Positions 56,696-64,000 of a stretch of DNA of 64,000 nucleotides are shown here, piece after piece. The notes under the pieces are model-generated. The model was not told where the DNA came from, did no database searches, and worked only from the letters and a program-made list of their open reading frames with translations. Numbering within the stretch: position 1 is the first letter of the stretch; each line of letters begins with the position of its first letter. The position numbers and the translations under genes are program-made. Source of the stretch: Ricordea florida (taxonomy: Eukaryota; Cnidaria; Anthozoa; Corallimorpharia; Ricordeidae); NCBI GenBank assembly GCA_949710005.1, contig OX453287.1, positions 11,178,805 to 11,242,804 on the forward strand. Direction: 5' to 3'.

Positions 56696-56702
56696 CTTTA
56701 AG
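56696..56702 (-). promoter_or_regulatory. CTTAAAG promoter-like motif with CTTACTAGGAGA extension
   Basis: Minus strand ACTTACTAGGAGACTTAAAG, repeated exactly at 56966-56985 before the neighbouring gene, preceded in both by CCTAGTAT. Confidence 0.6.
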
Positions 56703-56746
56703 TCTCCTAGTAAGTGTTATACTAGGAGAGTAAAAGATTCCCCGCA

Positions 56747-56938
56747 TTAGTATTTGGTCAGTAAATTAACCCCTATCACAGCCGCAACTGTTACAAAACT
56801 TATGGTAGAAGCTGCTACTGCCTCAAATCCAATTATGGATGTGAGAGTTGCAATTGACATGATTTCAATGGCTGACAATGCGGCCGTGGACAGTAACACT
56901 TTGGCAAATTCTTCATTGGTTCGAAATAGTAAATTCAT
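56747..56938 (-). CDS. Small hydrophobic membrane protein, 63 residues, element C
   Basis: MNLLFRTNEEFAKVLLSTAA start; the rest is largely hydrophobic with two membrane spans. It occupies the slot of the small coiled-coil ORF at 3609-3776 in element A but shows no similarity to it. CTTAAAG leader as in the adjacent gene. Function unknown. Confidence 0.6.
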   Translation of the reverse strand: MNLLFRTNEEFAKVLLSTAALSAIEIMSIATLTSIIGFEAVAASTISFVTVAAVIGVNLLTKY

Positions 56939-57020
56939 CTTGTTGTGATGTAAGCTTCCACTATCTTTAAGTCTCCTAGTAAGTTGCATACTAGGAAACT
57001 GTCAGATCCCACCCAACCTA

Positions 57021-57965
57021 TTAATCTTCGCCTGATTCTTCTTCATCTGAATCTTCATATTCCGAATCGTCATCAAGTACCGCCTCTTCATCTGCCACCG
57101 GTTCGAATTCAACCATTGGCTTACTCAACTTAATGTGTTGAACCACTAATTTTGCAGAAGCGATAGCATCGTTTGTACCATGCGCTCCATAATACACAGA
57201 CTCCCATCTCAACGCCATATGAGAGCATGCTCTGGTGCTGTTTTCAGGATCATACAAGTAGTTTCTGAAGGTCTCGTTCCTTTTGCGACCCTTGAAAACA
57301 GTATGACACCTTATTTTGTCTATACCAACGCCACTCGTCTTGAAATTCAAGTACATCTCCAATGGCCTCGAGGTGTCAAGATCTTTGGTGTCCTTGTTTT
57401 TTGGAAACGAGTAAGGCATTTTCACCAAATCACTTGGGGCGGTTTTCAACAATGCCTTTTTAGCCTTACTGATACTTGGCAACTCCTGTACGGTATCTTT
57501 ATTATTGTAGAATCTTTGAAGATTGGACCCAACGATTTCCACAATCTTGTCAATCCTATTTTGGGTTTCCTGTTCCGAAAGAGTTGGAGCATTCCTGGTC
57601 TCAAATGACGTCAATGGATACTTCACTTGAATCCCATTGATGTTAGCGGAATCCTTTTTGTTCATGTCTTTGTAAGACCATGATAAGCCCCATATGTCCT
57701 GTTTTTCCACTTCAAAAGACACGCTCTTCTTTTCACCACCATCCATCACAAAGACTTTGGAAAAGGCACAGTTGTACCTTCCACTCTTCTTGGGATTATC
57801 CACAACTATGGAATCCCAATCAAAGTCAGTCTCGGCAAGTGGTACAAAACATGACGTCATTGAGCCAGTTGAGGAAGTTGAGTTTGTTCTCTGAGACATG
57901 TTTTCGATCTCTTTCGAGTATGCCTTCACACCGACCCCTTCCACTTCCAATTTCAATTTTTTCAC
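57021..57965 (-). CDS. 314-residue acidic-tailed protein, candidate DNA-binding accessory, element C
   Basis: The N-terminal ~40 residues are Ser/Thr-rich. Then come a beta-rich domain (FDWDSIVVDNPKKSGRYNCA, NGIQVKYPLTSFETRNAPTL) and a C-terminal domain with RWESVYYGAHG. It ends in a run of acidic residues (EYEDSDEEESGED). An acidic C-terminal tail is typical of many single-stranded DNA-binding proteins, and a protein-primed replicon would need one; this is inference only. The pattern also reminds me of unassigned large-virus families. It overlaps the upstream gene by 4 nt and is absent from A and B. Confidence 0.5.
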   Translation of the reverse strand: MKKLKLEVEGVGVKAYSKEIENMSQRTNSTSSTGSMTSCFVPLAETDFDWDSIVVDNPKKSGRYNCAFSKVFVMDGGEKKSVSFEVEKQDIWGLSWSYKDMNKKDSANINGIQVKYPLTSFETRNAPTLSEQETQNRIDKIVEIVGSNLQRFYNNKDTVQELPSISKAKKALLKTAPSDLVKMPYSFPKNKDTKDLDTSRPLEMYLNFKTSGVGIDKIRCHTVFKGRKRNETFRNYLYDPENSTRACSHMALRWESVYYGAHGTNDAIASAKLVVQHIKLSKPMVEFEPVADEEAVLDDDSEYEDSDEEESGED

Positions 57966-58531
57966 CGAACAGTGTCGACGCCCTCACCCCCTAAAACTTG
58001 TCCAGCTCCCCAATCTTCATCCGTATTGGCCATGTCATACAATCTAGTGGGAGGGCTAGGCTCTTTTAGTTTGAAATGCTTGAGAGCGGTAAGGGCTATT
58101 ACCAATAACGTAACAATCGCACCACCATGTACCACTATTGAACCAGAATATTCTGACAGCGACTGCTTGATCAACTGATTGTTCTTCCAATCCTCTACCA
58201 AAGCATCTGGCTCATCTATTCCACCGTAACTACTAAGAGACCAGTTGACTAGTCTGGCCAATAGATGTAAAGGAGGATCAGTTAGTCCTTCAGCCACATT
58301 CTTACCCGACACCATCTTGTACCTCTTGTAGTACTTCTCTACGTCCCTATCCGACAATCTGTGGACATCACCTAGAGCCATCTGAACGCCAAGATACTCC
58401 TTACTAGAGCCGAGAGAAGTTAGTATTGCCAGCTCTTCTCTTTTAGCTTTCACATCATCAACGTGAATGGTTGGTGACGATTGTTCCGCCACTACAGTTT
58501 GACCATTCATGATTTCTTCGGGAGTTGTCAT
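57962..58531 (-). CDS. Conserved SSKEYLG-family protein, 189 residues, element C
   Basis: The start at MTTPEEIMNG overlaps the ATPase stop by 4 nt; the longer open frame would overlap more. REELAILTSLGSSKEYLG, RDVEKYYKRYKMVSGKNV, DALVEDWKNNQLI and a hydrophobic IVTLLVIALTALKHF match A and B homologues. Function unknown; always next to the packaging ATPase. Confidence 0.75.
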   Translation of the reverse strand: MTTPEEIMNGQTVVAEQSSPTIHVDDVKAKREELAILTSLGSSKEYLGVQMALGDVHRLSDRDVEKYYKRYKMVSGKNVAEGLTDPPLHLLARLVNWSLSSYGGIDEPDALVEDWKNNQLIKQSLSEYSGSIVVHGGAIVTLLVIALTALKHFKLKEPSPPTRLYDMANTDEDWGAGQVLGGEGVDTVR

Positions 58532-59159
58532 GGTTGTGACGTCAGAGCTGGTATCTCTAAATAATTTTGGAATGGATGTCTGAGGGAGAAGCATAGCCTG
58601 GCATACTTTTCATTCATAAGATGCTTCTTGAGTTTCTTACACGTTTCAGCATCCAGGTCCCCGCCATACTCCTCGAAAAGCATCTTCATCGCCGTTTGAG
58701 ATGGATTGTGGAAGGAGACCACACAAGCTACATTTTCACGGAATGGTTTGGCTATAGATGTCAGTTGCTGAGTGAGAACCCAGACCGATATCCCTACGTG
58801 TCTCCCAGAGAAGGCCAAACCGATGAATTTGTTGGACCTATTCTTCAGATCCTTGGAAACGGCACAGTCGTCAGGAGCGTATTGGTACCCGAGAAGAACG
58901 ATTCACAGTCCATCAACAAATTGTTAATTTCGTCGTGATCACTGGCATCTGGCGACAGGACAAAGAATCGTTTGTCCCCCTTGGCAAAGCCTCTATAAGT
59001 CTTGTTATGGGCATATGTTGGACAAATCAACACAATATAATCAAACACTTGCCTATAGTGACCTCGAAGCTGCTCCACTATGTATTGGGTCTTTCCGCAA
59101 TTCGTGGGACCAGTGATGATGCAATTGAATGGAATCAAATCTCTGAGTTCGTTCATCAT
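58528..59159 (-). pseudogene. ATP: A32/FtsK-like packaging ATPase with Walker B deletion, element C
   Basis: The N-terminal frame (from 59159) has Walker A ITGPTNCGKT. The C-terminal frame (to 58528) has TQQLTSIAKPFRENVACVV and YGGDLD. The frames are separated near 58862-58870 by loss of about 7 nt, exactly where the hydrophobic Walker B strand should be. The downstream codons for the acidic Asp-Asp-Cys triad remain in the other frame. The gene is therefore broken at its catalytic centre. Family role: genome packaging. Confidence 0.88.
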
Positions 59160-59184
59160 TACTCACTACATGAATCCCTTTAGA

Positions 59185-59231
59185 TTGATGTTTCTTCTCG
59201 TGACACCGTGAGGAGAAAACCATACAGCGGC
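59185..59231 (+). pseudogene. Short integrase-like remnant between MCP and ATPase, element C
   Basis: TGTTTCTTCTCGTGACACCG and the following ~25 bp resemble the integrase codons at 60722-60766 (TGTTTCTTCCTCACGATACA...) with roughly 80% identity by eye, on the same strand. Possibly a relic duplication. Low certainty because it is short. Confidence 0.3.
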
Positions 59232-60467
59232 TTAATATCTAATCTCCTTTAGGCCACCGTTAACAATGCTCATGACCGCGTCAGCAATAACAAACATGTG
59301 ACACGTAAGAACTCTAGTGCCTACCTTTTCTCTCTTAATTTCCAAAGTCACCCCATCACGAGTAGCGTGAATGTACAAACCACTTCCATGGATATCGTTG
59401 TCTGGATAAGTCCTCAGGTCAATCCACAAAGCGAACTTATCTGTATAGAAATCAGCTTCATCGATTGAATCACTAAGGCCAACTCGCTTAATGATGGATT
59501 GCCACAAATCAGTCGCCATCATACCTTTCAAATAAACTTGGTTGGGCACTCCATCTATGTCAATCTTGACTGACGTGATCTTTGGGTTTGCAAAAATCTC
59601 AGAGTCCCTGAGGCCTTCTGCATGAGGAGCGGTGAAAAGACATAGTATACCAGTCATAGATCTCCTCGGCACATTGACATGCTGATTTATCACAGAATCA
59701 TTAGCCTCAGAGATTGTGAAGGTTTTGTGAAGAAGTACCTTTTCATACGTGAACCCTTTCCCATTTGTGTAGGACCCAACAGCCTGACTTGCCAAAGAAT
59801 TGCTTGATATGCACTGGTGCTCCATCTCCATGTTTATTAATTTGTAATCAGGCGGTGCTTCACGGTTTGAATAAACCACAACATCAGAAACTTTGGCCAA
59901 AGTCAATTCAAATCTAAGTGGATGGGGTAATCCTATTGGATAAAACACTCCATGATCTTTGAGGATTGTGTGATCTAATGGAATGGCGTACCTAGTGTTG
60001 TGAATCACAGCTAACGTATTGTCCCTTGCTTTTGACGTATCTTTGTTCCCCGCATTGGTCCTGATCCTCCTTATGTTAACATCAGATATGCCCTGTCTCA
60101 ATCTATTCTCCCGGTCTTCGGTGGTCAAAAACAAGTCGTGGTAAGTCTTGAACAAATCAAATCTACCAAGATCCTCTACGATTTCACCACCAAATAGAAC
60201 CTTATACTGTGAAATCAGATTCCTTCCCAAATTATTGACAAGAGTGTTGTCTTTGTGCCCGGTTACAACCATGTCAAAGGTTATGTAGACGCTACCGGGC
60301 ACAATCACAAGATTTTCACTCAATCTTGGTATTTCAATGTATAGTGTCTCACCAGGTTCGGCTGACGATGGGTTTAGTGTGACCCTATTTAATGACGTCA
60401 TAGCCTTCAACCCTTCACGAGTCCTTGGAACGCGATTGGCATCAAGAATACTTGGTATGGAAGCCAT
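59232..60467 (-). CDS. MCP: Major capsid protein (double jelly-roll type), element C
   Basis: 411 residues, colinear with 35527-36807. LNRVTLNPSSAEPGETLYIE, NTLVNNLGRNLISQYKVLFG, ILKDHGVFYPIGLPHPLRFE and KFALWIDLRTYPDND. Intact. Divergently transcribed from the integrase with a 26-bp gap, the same arrangement as in element B. Capsid assignment from family pattern and context. Confidence 0.75.
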   Translation of the reverse strand: MASIPSILDANRVPRTREGLKAMTSLNRVTLNPSSAEPGETLYIEIPRLSENLVIVPGSVYITFDMVVTGHKDNTLVNNLGRNLISQYKVLFGGEIVEDLGRFDLFKTYHDLFLTTEDRENRLRQGISDVNIRRIRTNAGNKDTSKARDNTLAVIHNTRYAIPLDHTILKDHGVFYPIGLPHPLRFELTLAKVSDVVVYSNREAPPDYKLINMEMEHQCISSNSLASQAVGSYTNGKGFTYEKVLLHKTFTISEANDSVINQHVNVPRRSMTGILCLFTAPHAEGLRDSEIFANPKITSVKIDIDGVPNQVYLKGMMATDLWQSIIKRVGLSDSIDEADFYTDKFALWIDLRTYPDNDIHGSGLYIHATRDGVTLEIKREKVGTRVLTCHMFVIADAVMSIVNGGLKEIRY

Positions 60468-60493
60468 TTTAAATGCTTATGTTCTTTTTGTAA

Positions 60494-61483
60494 ATGACTG
60501 ATTCTAACGTTTTAAATCGATTATATTACTCCACTGATGGATACTGGAAAGGATACTCAGCCATACCCAAATTGGCCAAAGCAGCCAAAGTTAGTGAAAA
60601 GGTCGCCAAAGAGTGGTTGGAAAAGCAAGCCTTGTGGCAAATTTACCTCCCAGCCCCCAAGTATATACCCAGGCCACATTGGAGTGTGAATAAGCCTAAT
60701 CAAATTCACCAAGCGGACTTGCTGTTTCTTCCTCACGATACAGTGAGAAGAAAAACATACCGCTATGCCTTAGTCGTGATTGATATCGCGTCAAGATACA
60801 AGGATGCTGAACCATTGACCTCAAAGGAGAGTGGTGAAGTTGCCAGTGCCTTTCAACGGATTTATTCCCGTAAGTTGAAGTGGCCACAAACATTAATGGT
60901 AGATCCAGGAACAGAATTCAAGGGTGATGTAACAACTCTTATGAAAAAGCATCAAGTCACAATCCAGCGTAGTGAAGCTGGGAATCATAGAGCTCAAGCT
61001 TTTGTGGAGAGGGCCAACAGGACTCTCGGTGAGAAGCTATTCAGCCATCAATACGCTCAAGAGATGATTAGTGATACCCGATCCACAGTTTGGGTGAATA
61101 GATTGCCCGCCATCATGAAGACCCTCAACAATGAGACCACCCGTATTACTGGAAAAGAGCCTGACGAAGCTTTGAAAATGGACTCAATTGACGCCAAAAC
61201 TCCAGACTACAAGCGGCCTGTTGGGTTGAATGAGAAAAGATTACCTCCAGATGTTCAAGTCAGGTATCTTTATGCCCCTGGTGAAGATGAAGGTGGAGAC
61301 AAACGAAGGGCTACTGACCCCATATGGAGTCTTGAAGTCTATGATTTGGCTCGAACCATAATCGAACCGGGTCAACCAGTCTTGTATTATTTGAGTGGAG
61401 GTCCAAAACGAGGATTCGTTCGTGAAGAGCTTCAATTTGTACCTCAAGACACCAAATCACCACCTTCTAGCGTCCTGAAATGA
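60494..61483 (+). CDS. INT: Retroviral-like DDE integrase (Polinton INT), element C
   Basis: 329 residues. YYSTDGYWKGYSAIPKLAKA N-terminal region, catalytic Asp in QADLLFLP, Asp in LMVDPGTEF and Glu in HRAQAFVERANR about 35 residues later. C-terminal DPIWSLEVYDL and GFVREELQFVP. It lacks the ~10-residue insertion that the GC palindrome makes in element B. The 3' end overlaps the convergent POLB gene by 40 nt, as in element B (43 nt). Intact frame. Confidence 0.92.
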   Translation: MTDSNVLNRLYYSTDGYWKGYSAIPKLAKAAKVSEKVAKEWLEKQALWQIYLPAPKYIPRPHWSVNKPNQIHQADLLFLPHDTVRRKTYRYALVVIDIASRYKDAEPLTSKESGEVASAFQRIYSRKLKWPQTLMVDPGTEFKGDVTTLMKKHQVTIQRSEAGNHRAQAFVERANRTLGEKLFSHQYAQEMISDTRSTVWVNRLPAIMKTLNNETTRITGKEPDEALKMDSIDAKTPDYKRPVGLNEKRLPPDVQVRYLYAPGEDEGGDKRRATDPIWSLEVYDLARTIIEPGQPVLYYLSGGPKRGFVREELQFVPQDTKSPPSSVLK

Positions 61484-64000
61484 CCATGTGCATACGTGTT
61501 TACCCCGTCATCCATTATCACACGTTTATCGTCCTCACGTGATAATGCAATCTTGTTGATAGTTTCAGTGTAGATGTCATGGCTATGACTCCTTATGGTA
61601 TTCATCTTCCGTCTCTGGGATTGACCGCTAAAAAGACAAGTCTTGTAATCTTTGAAACTTATGCTTTTGCTGACCACTGCCTTGTTTACACCCTTACACT
61701 TCTTGACTTCCTTCTCCTTATCCGTCTTGAAAGCATACAGTTTGGCCCTCAGACCCACAAATTCCGTGATCTGTTCACCACCAGCCTCGTCTTTGAACAT
61801 CCCTCCGACCTTTTTGTTCACTCCGGTCTCAATCCCGGATGGATGCTCTGTTGGGTAGTTGCTGGTGTCAAATTTAGCCCTCACATCTGGACTGATGTCC
61901 CTGTAAAAGTCCTCAGTCTCTATCACATAAGCTAAAGAATCCGTGTCTGTGAACAGCAACTTGGCCTTATCCCCATACTTGGGCTTTATGTACCTGTAAT
62001 GGAAATCGTACATGACAGTCTTGCTCAGATCCAGAATGGACAGCCCCAAGTAAATGGGCTTATCAAAGAGCAATTTCGTTCTCTTCATGTGGAAGGCGGT
62101 CAGATCCTCGCAAAAGATGTTCCTATGATGGAAGTTTGGCTTCACAATTAACTTACGCGCTTTCTTCTCATCAGTGACCAACTGGATATCCACCCTCTTC
62201 CTAATGTTCTCCATGGTCTTGCCAAACACTGAGTTGTTCATCAACTTGAAGAAGTCCTTTTCGAAATCATTCTCAGCCCTGGCTCTCAAACTATTGTTTA
62301 GATCAATGTAGGACCTCAGCCATTCCGACTCCTCGAACTTGATCCCACTGTGAACTTTGGTTAACTTCAACCCCAACGACAAGTACTGTTTCAAAGCTTC
62401 GTGGTGTAGAATGTACTTCTTCTTGGCTCTCAAATTGGGAACCAACTTAACAACCCCATCAACATCCACCCTCTCTGGGGCCAATGGGTAATCATTGTGA
62501 AGATCGTGTAACTCCAACGGGTACTCCAAGTCCACCTCCAATATGCATGGATAGTTCCTCCAGTCTACCAACTCTTGATCACTCATCCATTCAAAACCAT
62601 GGGTTGGTAAAGCCTTGGTCATTGCATAACCATAGAGCCCATTCGCATCCAAATAGGTGATGAACTTTGTAGGCAACCTGGGATTATAATTCTTCATATA
62701 TCGATTATTGGCCTTCCCGTGCCTGGTCGAGATCGTTGAGATTCCACCTCTGATACCATTCTCTACCATAATCAGCATATCGGGGTCCCTCAAAAGCTCC
62801 AACTCGACCTTGGTGATCTTCAACGTAGCATCCCAAGCCAATCCAGGTGCAGTATAATGCCATGCTGGATCCAACCCGTAATTCTTCATACAAATCCCTC
62901 TGAAGTTCTCAAAGACGTCAGCCAACAGGATCACATCTGTTTTGAGATACAAGTCATGGTAATCCCTAAAACTTCTCATACCAAAGGTCTCCCACACGTT
63001 TCCGGCATGTTGATAATCGTCATCCGATATGTCGGTGTCGTATAGTATCGAATAGAACTCATCCTTGGGTGGTAAACTGGACACTTGTAACTTATCAAAG
63101 CCATCAAACCAATCATAGGGGAACACACCCTTCCTAGCCAAAAGATCAAAGTTTGCTCCTTCATAGTATCTCGAGAGGTTTGCCAAAGACTCTCTAGGCA
63201 AGTTGTCAGCCAATCTAGCCAAACCACTTGCCATGAATCTAAAACTGTCTACAAATCTAATGGTTCGTTTAATCTGAACCTCCTTTTCCTTACCATCATC
63301 ATCCTTCTTCATGAACTTTTCAACCACAATCTCCTTGGTGAATGAGATGTACTTTTCATCGTTGAGTGGGATACAATCAATCTTACCCTCTGACACTCCC
63401 ATCTTCTTGATAAACAAGTGACTGTCATATCCAGATAAGTTGTGGAAGATGACTGGAAAGAACTTGGGTGTGCTGAATTCTAGGTTACATTTCTTGTGGG
63501 CTGCTCCTCTGTACCTACCTGTAAAATGACAGTGGTCAACCACCTTATCGTCCCCCAATTCACCCTCACAAATATGGCAGTGAGTAGCCTTTCCATGCTT
63601 CCTATAATCGCTGTTCTTCATTACAAGCTTCCTTTCAGACTTGAATTGATCATATATCTTCTTGACATCCTCCTCCAAGCTTTCCTGAAACATTTGCGGT
63701 ATGTCATCCTCCGGTGAGTTGGCTGTTCTCATCACCAACTTGGGCTCAAAGATGCCATCGTCGAAACACTCGATAAGGTAACAGAAACCTGATGGCTTGT
63801 GCTTCTGATACTGATTTGTGAAGCTGTCCCTGTCATCCGGTAAACAAGTGTCCAACTTCTCTGTGAAACACTCGAAATCCGCATAGATCACAAATGGCAC
63901 TTGCATCTTTCGTCTGTGGTTCTTGAAGGTAATGTACTTTGGGCTGCCATCCTCTTCCATGGGCATCTGTACTTTGACTGCCTCGTTGTTTAGGCAGTAC
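61444..64000 (-). CDS. POLB: Protein-primed family B DNA polymerase (Polinton POLB), partial at window edge, element C
   Basis: Open to the window end, so the N-terminus is outside. Exonuclease I YADFECFTEK, zinc/HNH-like HCHICEGELGDDKVVDHCHF, exonuclease II HNLSGYDSHLF, exonuclease III YLKTDVILLADVFENFR, motif A YLDANGLYGYAM, motif B KLMNNSVFGKTMENIR, motif C FTDTDSL. All catalytic residues are present and no frameshift was seen. Replicates element DNA from protein-primed ends (family knowledge). Convergent overlap with integrase is conserved. Confidence 0.93.
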   Translation of the reverse strand, partial: YCLNNEAVKVQMPMEEDGSPKYITFKNHRRKMQVPFVIYADFECFTEKLDTCLPDDRDSFTNQYQKHKPSGFCYLIECFDDGIFEPKLVMRTANSPEDDIPQMFQESLEEDVKKIYDQFKSERKLVMKNSDYRKHGKATHCHICEGELGDDKVVDHCHFTGRYRGAAHKKCNLEFSTPKFFPVIFHNLSGYDSHLFIKKMGVSEGKIDCIPLNDEKYISFTKEIVVEKFMKKDDDGKEKEVQIKRTIRFVDSFRFMASGLARLADNLPRESLANLSRYYEGANFDLLARKGVFPYDWFDGFDKLQVSSLPPKDEFYSILYDTDISDDDYQHAGNVWETFGMRSFRDYHDLYLKTDVILLADVFENFRGICMKNYGLDPAWHYTAPGLAWDATLKITKVELELLRDPDMLIMVENGIRGGISTISTRHGKANNRYMKNYNPRLPTKFITYLDANGLYGYAMTKALPTHGFEWMSDQELVDWRNYPCILEVDLEYPLELHDLHNDYPLAPERVDVDGVVKLVPNLRAKKKYILHHEALKQYLSLGLKLTKVHSGIKFEESEWLRSYIDLNNSLRARAENDFEKDFFKLMNNSVFGKTMENIRKRVDIQLVTDEKKARKLIVKPNFHHRNIFCEDLTAFHMKRTKLLFDKPIYLGLSILDLSKTVMYDFHYRYIKPKYGDKAKLLFTDTDSLAYVIETEDFYRDISPDVRAKFDTSNYPTEHPSGIETGVNKKVGGMFKDEAGGEQITEFVGLRAKLYAFKTDKEKEVKKCKGVNKAVVSKSISFKDYKTCLFSGQSQRRKMNTIRSHSHDIYTETINKIALSREDDKRVIMDDGVNTYAHGHFRTLEGGDLVS

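Larger units (their letters stand above)
49500..64000 (-). mobile_element. Element C: Maverick/Polinton-type element, right end outside window
   Basis: Most genes read on the minus strand in the same order as element A. The integrase, the zinc-repeat gene and the W-motif gene are on the plus strand. The left end is cut at 49499 by a repeat fragment and no terminal repeat is visible. It has moderate GC content and no GC double-hairpins. Frameshifts in the ATPase and coiled-coil genes indicate decay, though most genes are open. Confidence 0.9.

Overview
The window looks like metazoan, most likely cnidarian (anthozoan-like), repeat-rich chromosomal DNA. I see no bacterial operon signals, no rRNA and no convincing host protein-coding gene. 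The content is dominated by integrated Maverick/Polinton-type virus-like elements and by retroposons and DNA transposons nested inside them. The organism assignment is an inference from general familiarity with these gene families in cnidarian genomes; nothing in the window proves it.

Three related Polinton-type elements are present. Element A (1-16350, minus strand, left end outside the window) is decayed. It has a penton-like fragment, zinc ribbon, coiled-coil/membrane protein, several small membrane proteins and an ATPase fragment. A non-LTR retroposon follows, itself split by three copies of a ~2.8-2.95 kb repeat, and then a frameshifted protein-primed DNA polymerase. Its integrase and major capsid genes are missing. 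Element B (29795-45228) is complete: nearly identical 321-bp terminal inverted repeats, a 6-bp target duplication GCTCAA, POLB, convergent integrase, major capsid protein, packaging ATPase, eight further late-type genes ending in a penton-like protein, then two small genes facing inward from the right end. It is very AT-rich and carries GC-rich double-hairpin palindromes that A and C lack. Element C (about 49500 to beyond 64000) has the same core plus accessory genes: an RPB6-like RNA polymerase subunit, a SLOG-domain protein, an acidic-tailed 314-residue protein and a zinc-ribbon protein. Its ATPase and one structural gene are frameshifted. A fourth remnant (28823-29595) carries one gene of the same pool.

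Other regions: 690-bp TTAA-flanked inverted-repeat transposon (1927-2616); Ty3/gypsy remnants (16600-20480) containing a 1310-bp foldback element with a perfect 10-bp target duplication; ~56 units of a 40-bp minisatellite (20530-22800); degenerate satellite and a tRNA-derived SINE (23690-24546); a CR1/L2-type LINE with one long endonuclease-RT ORF and a 2A-like motif (24752-28269) inside another copy of the 2.9 kb repeat; and a fourth copy of that repeat (29592-29794 plus 45229-48145) into which element B inserted.

Together, POLB (protein-primed replication), integrase, double-jelly-roll capsid, penton-like capsid and A32/FtsK-like ATPase form the replication, integration and virion module. 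A TTTAAAG-like motif about 25-45 nt before the start codons of most late-type genes in all three elements is a strong candidate for a shared viral promoter, and an RPB6-like subunit in element C raises the question of how these elements are transcribed. I identified no maturation protease in the complete element B.
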